A DNA stretch of 37,566 nucleotides from an uncultured Flavobacteriaceae bacterium (GTDB taxonomy: Bacteria > Bacteroidota > Bacteroidia > Flavobacteriales > Flavobacteriaceae), in assembly GCA_913048115.1 (NCBI GenBank), contig CAJWVI010000019.1, forward strand, positions 1-37,566. The letters are read 5' to 3'. The translations under genes and the position numbers were made by a program. The notes under the pieces are model-generated. The model saw only the letters and a program-made list of their open reading frames with translations, made no database searches and was not told the origin of the DNA. Shown in pieces: positions 16,031 through 24,253 of this stretch. Within the stretch, counting starts at the first letter, position 1. Every line of letters begins with the position of its first letter.

Positions 16031-16747
16031 TTAAATTAAATCAAAAAGAGAATCTACTCCAAGGTAACGCTCTATGGTATACCCCTCGCCAGCGTCAACA
16101 CCAATAAGCCTACCTAGGTTTCTATCGCGATACTCCATACTATCTGTAGCATTTTTGGATGCAATAGGGGTCATTGGTTCTTTACTATTAGCATCAAAGA
16201 ATTGACTCTCATAAGCATGTACCGCTTTTAATTTTAGTTTTTGATATCCTGTAATATTAACAACAACATCTGGAATTAAATCCTTCCATTGTATGTAATG
16301 ATATACCTGCTTTGGCCTCCAAGGGTCCTGCAATTTACCATTATCTTTGGTTTCTATCTTTCGAAGACCGCTTAAAAAACAGGCGCTACTTGCTAGATCA
16401 CTTCCTTTTGGATGGTCTATGTGCCTATCATCAACAGCATTACACAGAACTATTTCTGGTTTGTATTTCCGTATAAAATGAATCACTTTTAACTGGGCTT
16501 CTTTATTGTTTTCAAAAAAACCATCAGCTAAAGCCAAATTATATCGAAGTGAAACACCCAAAATAGCTGCAGCCTCTGCAGCTTCTTTGTCTCGTATCTC
16601 TGCACTACCACGAGTTCCTAATTCTCCTCTTGTAAGATCTAGGATGCCAATATTCTTCCCCTTGGCAATTTCTTTGGCTAAGGTTCCGGCACAACTCATT
16701 TCTACATCGTCTGGATGTGCACCTATTGCTAATATATCTAGTTTCAT
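16031..16747 (-). CDS. bshB1: Bacillithiol biosynthesis deacetylase BshB1
   Basis: Zinc-dependent deacetylase of 238 residues (PIG-L/LmbE family) that removes the acetyl group from GlcNAc-malate, the second step in making bacillithiol, the low-molecular-weight thiol of many Bacteroidota. Visible: the zinc motif H11-P-D13-D14 in IGAHPDDVE, then H109 and H112 in DDRHIDHPKGSD. The RGELGTRGSAEIR stretch is typical of the BshB1 subgroup. It lies 8 bases downstream of a transsulfuration-enzyme gene on the same strand, so the two are probably one operon linking cysteine metabolism to bacillithiol. A YtxJ protein at 35506 also points to bacillithiol use. Confidence 0.92.
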   Translation of the reverse strand: MKLDILAIGAHPDDVEMSCAGTLAKEIAKGKNIGILDLTRGELGTRGSAEIRDKEAAEAAAILGVSLRYNLALADGFFENNKEAQLKVIHFIRKYKPEIVLCNAVDDRHIDHPKGSDLASSACFLSGLRKIETKDNGKLQDPWRPKQVYHYIQWKDLIPDVVVNITGYQKLKLKAVHAYESQFFDANSKEPMTPIASKNATDSMEYRDRNLGRLIGVDAGEGYTIERYLGVDSLFDLI

Positions 16748-16755
16748 AGTATTTA

Positions 16756-17931
16756 TTATTCGTGTAATTGCAAACTCTTTTTCATAACCTTTTCAAAGGC
16801 TTGCTTAAAATCTGAGCGTAAATCAGCCTTTTCTTCAATACCTACAGAGAAACGCAATAAACCGTCTGCAATTCCTTGATGGGCTCTTTCTTCAGCACTT
16901 AATAAGGCATGACTTGTATGGGTTGGAGACAAAATGGTAGACTCTACTCCTGCCAAACTCATGGATTGTTTAACTAGTTTTAATGCCTTCATAAATTCAG
17001 AAGCATCCAAAGCAGGAATTAACTCAAAAGACAACATCCCAGAATATCCTTTCATTTGCTTTTTAGCTAATGCATAATCTGGATGGGTTTTTAAACCTGG
17101 ATAATAGACTCGGGCTACTAAGTCGTGTTTCTCTAACCATTTTGCCATTTTTTTAGCATTTTTATTTTGAGCCTTTACACGTAGCGCCATAGTTTTTAGA
17201 CTTCTTTCTAAAAGCCAAACGGTATAATCACTTAGGCTACCGCCAATATTTTTTGAAATATTCCAGATAATATCCATATGCTCTTTTGAGGCTGCAACAG
17301 CTCCTGCACAAATATCACTATGACCACCCATATACTTGGTGGCACTATGAATCATGATGTCAATACCAAAATCTGCAGGTGTTTGATTTATAGGAGATGC
17401 AAAAGTATTATCTACCATAGAAACCAATCCATGTTGCTTCGACAAACGTGCAATCATCTCTAAATCTGTAATTTTCATTAAAGGATTACTAGGGGTCTCT
17501 ACATAAATCACTTTGGTATTTGCTTTAATGGCCTTCTTAAAATTTTCTTCAGCAAAACCAGCAGCAAAGGTATACTCAATACCAAATTTATGGAATTCTT
17601 CTACTACAAAATTATAAGTGCCTCCATACAAGGTCTGAGGCAACACAACATGGTCTCCTTTATGTAAAAAAGCCAATAAAGAATGACTTACAGCGGCCAT
17701 ACCACTGCTAAAAATCATCCCTGCAGCACTTTTCTCTAGAGCAGCAATCTTCTTTCCTAGGCCTTCTTGATTAGGGGTGTTAAAATAACGTGGATATCTT
17801 TTTACGTCGACGCCATCATATTGATAGGAGCTTGACATAAACAATGGAGAAATAGCACCTTGAAATTGAGTGTCCTTCACTTCCCCGACATGTGTGCAAA
17901 TAGTGTTGATGCCTAGGTTCTTTCTTTTCAT
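16756..17931 (-). CDS. PLP-dependent transsulfuration enzyme (cystathionine gamma-synthase / gamma-lyase family)
   Basis: A 391-residue Cys/Met metabolism PLP enzyme. PLP-binding features: SSGMAA (75-80), D174 in MVDNTFASP, and the Schiff-base lysine K199 in HSATKYMGGHSD. The C-terminal substrate-binding part includes SLAGVESTILSPTHTSHA. The family covers cystathionine gamma-synthase, cystathionine beta- and gamma-lyase and methionine gamma-lyase, which cannot be told apart reliably by eye. A cysteine-forming lyase would suit the co-transcribed bshB1, since bacillithiol contains cysteine, but this is inference. The gene is first in its operon and divergent from hutI. Confidence 0.85.
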   Translation of the reverse strand: MKRKNLGINTICTHVGEVKDTQFQGAISPLFMSSSYQYDGVDVKRYPRYFNTPNQEGLGKKIAALEKSAAGMIFSSGMAAVSHSLLAFLHKGDHVVLPQTLYGGTYNFVVEEFHKFGIEYTFAAGFAEENFKKAIKANTKVIYVETPSNPLMKITDLEMIARLSKQHGLVSMVDNTFASPINQTPADFGIDIMIHSATKYMGGHSDICAGAVAASKEHMDIIWNISKNIGGSLSDYTVWLLERSLKTMALRVKAQNKNAKKMAKWLEKHDLVARVYYPGLKTHPDYALAKKQMKGYSGMLSFELIPALDASEFMKALKLVKQSMSLAGVESTILSPTHTSHALLSAEERAHQGIADGLLRFSVGIEEKADLRSDFKQAFEKVMKKSLQLHE

Positions 17932-17980
17932 AAAGCAAAAAATTTAAAGCTCTAAGGTATTAAAACCTTTCTAGGTTTGC

Positions 17981-17988
17981 TATATTTA
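17981..17988 (+). promoter_or_regulatory. Candidate -7 box abutting the hutI start codon
   Basis: TATATTTA ends only four bases before the ATG at 17993, so a transcript from it would start at or next to the start codon. No -33 TTG in range. Confidence 0.4.
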
Positions 17989-17992
17989 TAAC

Positions 17993-19228
17993 ATGAAATT
18001 ATTGTTAAAAAACATTGCCACACTACTTCAAATTAGATCCAACACTACGCAAAAAGTGAGTGGTGCAGACATGAAAGAGCTTCCTGCATTACAAGATGCT
18101 TGGCTATTGGTAGAAGATGATGTGATTCATAGCTTTGGAAAGATGAGTGAAATACCTGTATTTATTGGTGTTGAAACCATAGATTGCTCTGGTAAAATGG
18201 TATTGCCTTCTTGGTGTGATAGTCATACTCACTTGGTATATGCTGGCAATAGAGAACAAGAGTTTGTAGATAGAATTAATGGGCTAAGCTATCAAGAAAT
18301 TGCTGCCAATGGCGGTGGTATTGTAAATAGTGCAAAAGAACTACAAGCAACCTCTGAAGCATCACTATTTGCCCAATCAGAAAAAAGATTACAAGAAGTC
18401 ATTCAACTAGGAACAGGTGCAATAGAAATAAAAAGTGGCTACGGCCTTACCACCCAGGCAGAAATTAAAATGCTTCGCGTTGCTAAACAACTAGGAGTAA
18501 AATATAATATTACAGTAAGAACTACTTTTCTAGGAGCTCATGCTATCCCCCCAGAATACAAAGACAATAAAGACGGCTATCTCGACTTAGTATGTGGTGA
18601 AATGATGGAGAAAATCACTGAAGAAAACTTGGCAGACTATGTAGATATATTTTGTGAGGAAGGCTATTTTTCTGTTGCAGATACCAACAGGGTTCTTGAG
18701 GCTGGAAACAAACACGGTCTTATTGCTAAAACACATGTAAATCAATTTACAGCCATAGGTGGTGTTGCAGCAAGTATAAACCATGGAGCTCTTAGTGTAG
18801 ATCACCTAGAAATTCTAAAAGAGGAAGATATTTCTGCTCTTAAAGCAAGCGACACAATGCCAGTAGCTTTGCCGTCGTGCTCTTATTTTTTAAGCATACC
18901 CTACACGCCAGGTAGACAAATTATTGATGCTGGTTTAGCCCTAGCCCTAGCGACAGATTATAACCCAGGATCAACCCCAAGTGGAAACATGAATTTTGTT
19001 GTTGCTACTGCTTGTATAAAAATGAAACTAAGCCCAGAGGAAGCAATTAACGCAGCGACCATTAATGGTGCTTATGCCATGGGCCTAAGCCATACACATG
19101 GAAGCATTACTAAGGGTAAGAAAGCAAATCTCATTATTACAAAAGAAATTCCAAGTTATGGGTATTTACCTTATGCCTTTGGAAGCAATAGCATAGACAA
19201 AGTCATCTTAAATGGAGTAATTGTATGA
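17993..19228 (+). CDS. hutI: Imidazolonepropionase
   Basis: Metal-dependent amidohydrolase of 411 residues that opens imidazolone-5-propionate to N-formimidoyl-L-glutamate, third step of histidine degradation. Visible: the metal-binding HxH motif H78-T-H80 in CDSHTHLVYAG, substrate-binding NREQEF, TFLGAHAIP, the His in AKTHVNQF, and the metal-binding Asp in ALATDYNPGSTPSGN. The length is normal for HutI. Its stop overlaps the hutG start (ATGA), so the two are translationally coupled. Genes for the first two steps (hutH, hutU) are not in this window. Confidence 0.94.
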   Translation: MKLLLKNIATLLQIRSNTTQKVSGADMKELPALQDAWLLVEDDVIHSFGKMSEIPVFIGVETIDCSGKMVLPSWCDSHTHLVYAGNREQEFVDRINGLSYQEIAANGGGIVNSAKELQATSEASLFAQSEKRLQEVIQLGTGAIEIKSGYGLTTQAEIKMLRVAKQLGVKYNITVRTTFLGAHAIPPEYKDNKDGYLDLVCGEMMEKITEENLADYVDIFCEEGYFSVADTNRVLEAGNKHGLIAKTHVNQFTAIGGVAASINHGALSVDHLEILKEEDISALKASDTMPVALPSCSYFLSIPYTPGRQIIDAGLALALATDYNPGSTPSGNMNFVVATACIKMKLSPEEAINAATINGAYAMGLSHTHGSITKGKKANLIITKEIPSYGYLPYAFGSNSIDKVILNGVIV

Positions 19229-20223
19229 CTATGAAATTTTACACGAGAGAAGACTTAAAAAAACACACCAATAGGCGCCAGGGTGAAGAAAAGTTTGGTG
19301 ATGTAGTAGGTGTTGTTAACTCCTGGGAAGCGCTACAAAAAAGTAAAGCTACCTATGTTTTACTTGGTATCCCAGAAGATATTGGTGTGCGAGCCAACCA
19401 AGGCAGACCCGGCACAGTTAAGGCCTGGAATAGCTGCCTGTCTGCTCTTTGTAATATTCAAAACAACAACTATACAAACCCAAGTGGTACGATTATTTTA
19501 GGTGAAATAGCGTGTAAATCACAACAAGAAAGCGGCATGTCGCTAGACAAAGAAGATCCTCTTTACCCAACTAAAATAGGCAATCTTGTCAAAGAAATTG
19601 ATAAAAAAGTAAGCTTAGTAATTGCTCAAATTATTTTGGCAAATAAGATTCCAGTTATAATTGGAGGTGGACACAATAACAGCTTGGGAAACATTAAAGG
19701 AACAGCAACTGCTTTAGGCGCTCCTATACACTGCATCAACATGGATGCGCATACAGATTTTAGATCTCTAGAACACAGACATAGTGGCAATGGATTTAGT
19801 TATGCTATGGAAGAAGGTCATCTTGAAAAATACTTTATGTTTGGCTTACATAAGAACTATACTTCAGGGGCCGTATTTAAAAAAATGGATGCAAAAAAGA
19901 AGAGTATACAGTATTCTTTTTTTGAAGATTTCATACAAGGAACTCCTTTTACAGAAATGTTAGACGATGCGAAAAGGTTTTGCGCCCTCAAGCCTTTTGG
20001 TCTTGAGCTAGACATGGATGCAATAAAAGAAATGGGCAGCAGCGCCATAAGCCCTAGCGGCTTCACATTAGAACAGGCAAGGCAATATGTGTCTTATTTT
20101 TCAAGGTTAAAAAACTGCAAGTATATTCATATCTGTGAAGCAGCACCAAAACATGAGCTACACCATAACCAAGTTGCCAAAGCACTTTCTTATCTGGTGA
20201 GTGATATTATTTCTAAGCCATAA
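19225..20223 (+). CDS. hutG: Formimidoylglutamase (ureohydrolase family)
   Basis: A 332-residue arginase-fold enzyme that hydrolyses N-formimidoyl-L-glutamate to glutamate and formamide, the end of the histidine pathway. The manganese ligands are recognisable: H150 in IIGGGHNNS, D174-x-H176-x-D178 in NMDAHTDFR, and D263/D265 in LELDMDAIKEM. The first motif is GGGH instead of the arginase GGDH, but the His ligand is kept. The start overlaps hutI by four bases; a second ATG six bases downstream (19231) is also possible. The position after hutI makes HutG more likely than agmatinase or arginase. Confidence 0.88.
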   Translation: MTMKFYTREDLKKHTNRRQGEEKFGDVVGVVNSWEALQKSKATYVLLGIPEDIGVRANQGRPGTVKAWNSCLSALCNIQNNNYTNPSGTIILGEIACKSQQESGMSLDKEDPLYPTKIGNLVKEIDKKVSLVIAQIILANKIPVIIGGGHNNSLGNIKGTATALGAPIHCINMDAHTDFRSLEHRHSGNGFSYAMEEGHLEKYFMFGLHKNYTSGAVFKKMDAKKKSIQYSFFEDFIQGTPFTEMLDDAKRFCALKPFGLELDMDAIKEMGSSAISPSGFTLEQARQYVSYFSRLKNCKYIHICEAAPKHELHHNQVAKALSYLVSDIISKP

Positions 20224-20225
20224 AA

Positions 20226-20253
20226 AAAGCTGCATGTATTAACATGCAGCTTT
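20226..20253 (-). terminator. Terminator between hutG and the ABC-F gene
   Basis: Perfect 12-bp stem AAAGCTGCATGT (20226-20237) with ACATGCAGCTTT (20242-20253) and a four-base loop, starting right after the hutG stop. On the minus strand it is followed by seven Ts, so it is a strong terminator for the ABC-F gene; on + the T run is only three, so it should work less well for hutG. Confidence 0.8.
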
Positions 20254-20271
20254 ACTATTTAAAAAATAATA

Positions 20272-21900
20272 CTATGCTTTTACTGCATACATTTTATCTC
20301 TTTGTTCTTTAATTTTTGGATCATTCATGTACTCATCAAAAGACATATAACGATCTATCACTCCATTAGGTGTTAATTCTACAACCCGTGTACCAACAGT
20401 TTGTGCAAACTCATGATCATGAGTGGTTAGCATAATGGTACCCTTAAAGTTTGTAAGTGAGTTATTAAATGCTGTAATAGATTCTAAATCTAAATGGTTG
20501 GTTGGCTCATCCAACATAAGTACATTAGCACGCATCATCATCATTCTACTCAACATACAACGCACTTTTTCTCCTCCAGAAAGCACATTACATTTCTTTA
20601 AGGCTTCTTCTCCACTAAAAATCATTTTCCCTAAGAACCCTCTAATATGTACTTCTTCTCTTTCTTCTTCTGTCTTAGTCCATTGGCGTAACCAGTCTAC
20701 CAAGTTCATGTCCTTACTTTCGAAAAAGTGGTGGTTGTCTAATGGTAAATAACTTTGATTGGTTGTTACACCCCAATGAAATTCGCCTGCATCAGCTTTT
20801 GTATTCCCATTAATGATTTGATAAAAAGCACTGGTAGCTCTTGAATCTTTAGAGTAAATTACAATTTTATCTCCTTTAGCAAGATTTAAATGAATGTCTT
20901 TAAATAGTACCTCTCCATCTAGTGTGGCAGATAAATTCTCAATATTTAAAATTTGATCTCCAGCTTCGCGTTCACGGTCAAATATAATGGCAGGGTATCT
21001 TCTACTAGATGGCCTAATGTCAGTTACATCTAGTTTTTCAATCATTTTTTTTCTACTAGTAGCTTGCTTAGACTTTGCAACATTGGCAGAAAAACGACGT
21101 ATAAAATCTTCTAATTCTTTCTTTTTGTCTTCTGCTTTCTTGTTTTGTTGAGAGCGTTGACGTGCTGCTAATTGGCTGCTTTCATACCAAAATGTATAAT
21201 TACCGCTAAAGTGATTTATTTTTCCAAAATCAATATCGCTAATATGGGTACATACTGCATCCAAAAAGTGACGGTCATGAGACACTACTATAACACAGGC
21301 ATCATAGTTGGCTAAAAAATGTTCTAACCAAGCAATTGTTTCATAATCTAAATCATTGGTGGGCTCATCCATAATCAACACGTCTGGATTTCCAAAGAGC
21401 GCTTGTGCCAACAATACACGAACTTTTTGTTTTCCATCTACATCACCCATAGGGCTATTGTGTAGGCTTTCATCGATGCCAAGATTTGAGAGAAGTGCTG
21501 CTGCGTTACTGTCTGCATTCCAGCCATCCATTTCTTCAAAAAGCACTTGTAGCTCTCCTATTTTCTCTGCATTTTCATCTGTGTAATCTGCATAGAGTGC
21601 ATCAATTTCACTTTTAATTTTAAACAAATCTTTATTTCCACGCACAACGGTTTCCAAAACAGGAAATTCATCATAGGCATTGTGGTTTTGCTCTAAAACA
21701 GACATGCGTTTTCCAGACTGTAAATGTACATGTCCAGAGGTAGGATCTTGTTTGCCAGAAATAATCTTAAGTAGGGTTGACTTACCAGCACCATTAGCAC
21801 CAATAATACCGTAGCAATTCCCCGAAACGAATTTTGTATTTACCTCATCAAAAAGCACTCTTTTACCAAATTGTACTGAAAGATTAGAAACTGAAAGCAT
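20272..21900 (-). CDS. ABC-F family ATPase, YbiT-like, with one degenerate ATP site
   Basis: A 542-residue soluble protein with two ABC ATPase domains and a charged linker (about 245-290); ABC-F proteins bind the ribosome and modulate translation. Domain 1 has an intact Walker A (G34-ANGAGK-S41-T42), Walker B (D178-E179) and H208, but its signature reads VDGKQKVR instead of LSGGxxxR. Domain 2 has an intact signature LSGGEKVR (440-447), Walker B (D464-E465) and H494, but its Walker A position reads YSKDSRATS (349-357) with no GxGK. In a folded ABC-F the two sites are composite, so one is fully intact and the other degenerate in both halves. The reading frame is continuous, so this is not a frameshift. 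Resistance function is not indicated. Confidence 0.88.
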   Translation of the reverse strand: MLSVSNLSVQFGKRVLFDEVNTKFVSGNCYGIIGANGAGKSTLLKIISGKQDPTSGHVHLQSGKRMSVLEQNHNAYDEFPVLETVVRGNKDLFKIKSEIDALYADYTDENAEKIGELQVLFEEMDGWNADSNAAALLSNLGIDESLHNSPMGDVDGKQKVRVLLAQALFGNPDVLIMDEPTNDLDYETIAWLEHFLANYDACVIVVSHDRHFLDAVCTHISDIDFGKINHFSGNYTFWYESSQLAARQRSQQNKKAEDKKKELEDFIRRFSANVAKSKQATSRKKMIEKLDVTDIRPSSRRYPAIIFDREREAGDQILNIENLSATLDGEVLFKDIHLNLAKGDKIVIYSKDSRATSAFYQIINGNTKADAGEFHWGVTTNQSYLPLDNHHFFESKDMNLVDWLRQWTKTEEEREEVHIRGFLGKMIFSGEEALKKCNVLSGGEKVRCMLSRMMMMRANVLMLDEPTNHLDLESITAFNNSLTNFKGTIMLTTHDHEFAQTVGTRVVELTPNGVIDRYMSFDEYMNDPKIKEQRDKMYAVKA

Positions 21901-21923
21901 GATATTTAGTATTAAAATTTCGG

Positions 21924-21931
21924 CAAAAGTA
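21924..21931 (-). promoter_or_regulatory. Candidate -7 box of the YbiT-like ABC-F gene
   Basis: Reads TACTTTTG on the minus strand, an exact TAnnTTTG match with an implied leader of about 20 bases. No -33 TTG in range. Confidence 0.5.
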
Positions 21932-22015
21932 GCTAATAATAGCCTATTAAATAAAGATTAATGTTTTTTAATTTGTTTTAACGACATATTAACAACATAG
22001 CGTAAAACAGTGAGC

Positions 22016-22023
22016 TATATTTG
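22016..22023 (+). promoter_or_regulatory. Candidate -7 box that decides the start of the next gene
   Basis: TATATTTG is an exact TAnnTTTG match. Transcription from it would begin near 22027, excluding the upstream GTG at 22010 and leaving the TTG at 22043 as the start, with a leader of about 16 bases. Confidence 0.5.
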
Positions 22024-22042
22024 TGTTGAAAGACAACCTATT

Positions 22043-23446
22043 TTGACCAAGTATTTACTTTATATATTATTAAGCGTCTGTATTTTATCTTGTAACAACA
22101 AAGATAAAAACGGGGTTACCACCTATCTTGGAGGTCAAATAATTAATCCGAAAATGGATTATGTACTACTTAGTCATCCCGATAAAAGAAATGACACAAT
22201 AGCTTTAAATGCTAATGGTTCTTTTGACTTTCAATGTGAGAACCTACAGACAAACCTCTACATAATAAGACACAACGAGCTACAATATATATTTATTGAG
22301 CCAGGAGATAGCATTATGTTTCATCTAAATACGGTAGATTTTGACGAATCACTAGCCTTCAGTGGTAGGGGTGCAGAAAAAAATAATTTTTTAATGAACT
22401 TGTTTCTTAGCAATGAAGAAGAGGACAAAAAGTTACCCGAACTCTATAAATTAAATCCACAGGCCTTTGAAGAAGAAATAGCACATTCAAAAAAAGCATT
22501 ATTTATTGAATTAGATGAGTTTATAGTTTCAGAAAATCCTAGCGAAACCTTTATATCAATAGCGTCTGCAAATATAAATTACAATTACTATTCTAGAAAG
22601 GAACTTTATCTTTCTACAAAAAATTCTTTCGCAGAAAACAAAGATCTTATATTTCCTGAAGGGTTCTTTACATACAGAGACAGTATTGAGCTCAACAACA
22701 ACATACTAAAAAATTATTATACATATTATCAGTTTTTAAACAGGTATCTAGATAATCTTGCCCATGATGCATACAAACAAGAAAGTGATCTTTTCATAAA
22801 GGCATCCTTTAGGCATCAAGAACAAAAATTAAAACTTATCGATCAATGGATTACCAATACCCAACTACATGATAATTTATTACACACGAACGTAAAACGT
22901 TATTTAGCTCATGCAGATGACACACAAAAAGAACAAGATTTAGTTCGTTTATTTAAAAAACTAGATCACAACAAAACACATCAAAAAGACGTAGAAATAT
23001 ACGCACAAAACACCGCAAAGATAAACGCAGGAAACATGATTCCTGGCGTTTTACTTGTAACGGCAAACAAAAAGCTAATCTCACTTCAAAAAATAAATAC
23101 TTCAAAAAGTGTTTTCTTTTTCTGGAATAGAGAATCTGTTAAGCATTACAAAGAAATTCACGTACGTGTTGCAGAGCTGAAAAGCAAATACCCAGAGTAT
23201 AATTTTATAGGGATTAACACCGGTTCAGATTACCTAGCATGGAAAGAGACCGTCATTAGCTCAGGATATAACCAAGCACATGAGTACCAATTAGAGAATA
23301 GCACTACTGCCAAAAATGCTTTGTTCATCAACTCTGCTAACAAAGCAATGATTGTGGACGTGGGAGGTATTATTCTAGAAGGGAATTCAAATCTTTTCAA
23401 TCAAAATTTCGAATCATTATTATTAGGACATCTTAACAAAAAATAA
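22043..23446 (+). CDS. Lipoprotein with DUF4369-like N-terminus and redox-dead thioredoxin fold
   Basis: Predicted lipoprotein of 467 residues: signal KYLLYILLSVCILSC with lipidated Cys17 (start TTG at 22043; the frame extends to a GTG at 22010 inside the promoter box). The N-terminal part (GGQIINPKMDYVLLSHP ... FIEPGDSIMFHL) resembles the DUF4369-type domain common in Bacteroidota TlpA-like proteins. A helical, charged middle follows. The last 120 residues look like a TlpA/thioredoxin fold (KSVFFFWNRES ... YPEYNFIGINT ... ENSTTAKNALFINSANKAMIVD), but where WCxxC is expected there is W361-N-R-E-S365, so both active cysteines are gone. It is probably a binding or scaffold protein on the periplasmic side, exact role unknown. 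The gene is convergent with the transaldolase, five bases between stops. Confidence 0.72.
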   Translation: MTKYLLYILLSVCILSCNNKDKNGVTTYLGGQIINPKMDYVLLSHPDKRNDTIALNANGSFDFQCENLQTNLYIIRHNELQYIFIEPGDSIMFHLNTVDFDESLAFSGRGAEKNNFLMNLFLSNEEEDKKLPELYKLNPQAFEEEIAHSKKALFIELDEFIVSENPSETFISIASANINYNYYSRKELYLSTKNSFAENKDLIFPEGFFTYRDSIELNNNILKNYYTYYQFLNRYLDNLAHDAYKQESDLFIKASFRHQEQKLKLIDQWITNTQLHDNLLHTNVKRYLAHADDTQKEQDLVRLFKKLDHNKTHQKDVEIYAQNTAKINAGNMIPGVLLVTANKKLISLQKINTSKSVFFFWNRESVKHYKEIHVRVAELKSKYPEYNFIGINTGSDYLAWKETVISSGYNQAHEYQLENSTTAKNALFINSANKAMIVDVGGIILEGNSNLFNQNFESLLLGHLNKK

Positions 23447-23451
23447 TGTCT

Positions 23452-24105
23452 TTAATTCCCTTTATTATAATCTTCTAAGAATTTTGCAAGTCCAATATCT
23501 GTTAAAGGATGTTTTAAAAGGCCTTCAATAGAAGACAGAGGTCCTGTCATTACATCTGCACCAATTTTTGCGCAATCCAAAATATGCATAGTATGCCTTA
23601 CAGAGGCAGCCAGAATTTGAGTTTGAAAACCATAGTTATCATAAATCAATCTAATTTCAGCAATTAGATTGAGCCCATCGGTAGAAATATCATCTAGTCT
23701 ACCAATAAAGGGGGATACATAAGTTGCTCCAGCTTTTGCTGCAAGCAAAGCTTGTCCAGAAGAAAAAACCAAGGTACAGTTGGTTCTAATGCCACGATCA
23801 CTAAAATATTTTATAGCCTTAATACCATCTTTAATCATGGGTATTTTGACAACAATTTGCTCATGAAGTTTTGCAAGGGCCTCACCTTCTTTTATCATTC
23901 CTGCAACATCTGTGGCAATGACCTCAGCAGACACATCACCATCTACTAAAGCACAGATATCTACATAGTGCTTTAGTATATTATCGTGCCCTGTAATACC
24001 CTCTTTAGCCATCAAAGAAGGGTTTGTGGTAACCCCGTCAAGAACCCCAAGGCTTTGCGCTTCTTTGATTTGTTCTAGATTAGCAGTATCGATAAAAAAT
24101 TTCAT
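23452..24105 (-). CDS. Small transaldolase (TalC / fructose-6-phosphate aldolase family)
   Basis: A 217-residue TIM-barrel class I aldolase of the small transaldolase subfamily; transaldolase moves a dihydroxyacetone unit between sugar phosphates in the pentose phosphate pathway. The Schiff-base lysine is K87 in VVKIPM, and VTTNPSL (25-31) and RTNCTLVFS are typical. Two positions distinguish transaldolase from fructose-6-phosphate aldolase: E61 (Gln59 in E. coli FSA) and F132 (Tyr131 in FSA). Both are the transaldolase residues, so I favour transaldolase despite the common 'fsa' label. The C-terminus is at the convergent junction with the lipoprotein gene. Confidence 0.88.
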   Translation of the reverse strand: MKFFIDTANLEQIKEAQSLGVLDGVTTNPSLMAKEGITGHDNILKHYVDICALVDGDVSAEVIATDVAGMIKEGEALAKLHEQIVVKIPMIKDGIKAIKYFSDRGIRTNCTLVFSSGQALLAAKAGATYVSPFIGRLDDISTDGLNLIAEIRLIYDNYGFQTQILAASVRHTMHILDCAKIGADVMTGPLSSIEGLLKHPLTDIGLAKFLEDYNKGN

Positions 24106-24127
24106 AAGCTTAAATTTACGTTTACTG

Positions 24128-24135
24128 TAAAAATA
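24128..24135 (-). promoter_or_regulatory. Candidate -7 box of the transaldolase gene
   Basis: Reads TATTTTTA followed by C on the minus strand, the variant seen repeatedly in this window, with an implied leader of about 19 bases. No -33 TTG in range. Confidence 0.42.
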
Positions 24136-24191
24136 CAGAAGATTACTAAGGTATTAATCCTAATATAAAAATAAAGAGGTGCCAGGATCTC

Positions 24192-24224
24192 AAAAAAAAT
24201 CCGAAGGGATACGTATCACTTCGG
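24192..24224 (-). terminator. Terminator of ettA
   Basis: Minus-strand hairpin: CCGAAG (24201-24206) pairs with CTTCGG (24219-24224), and the inner GATACGTATC (24208-24217) is a perfect palindrome that extends the stem across one mismatch. Seven or more Ts follow on the minus strand. It lies about 30 bases after the ettA stop. Confidence 0.85.
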
Positions 24225-24253
24225 AAATTTTTAAAAACTCTATAGCCTCAGAC

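Noticed and set aside
15768-19228. A functional link between tRNA-His and the hut genes 2 kb away
   Set aside because: Opposite strands, separate promoters, intervening genes and no attenuator; most likely coincidence.
17993-20223. A complete histidine utilisation operon
   Set aside because: Only hutI and hutG are present; no hutH, hutU or Hut regulator was found nearby.
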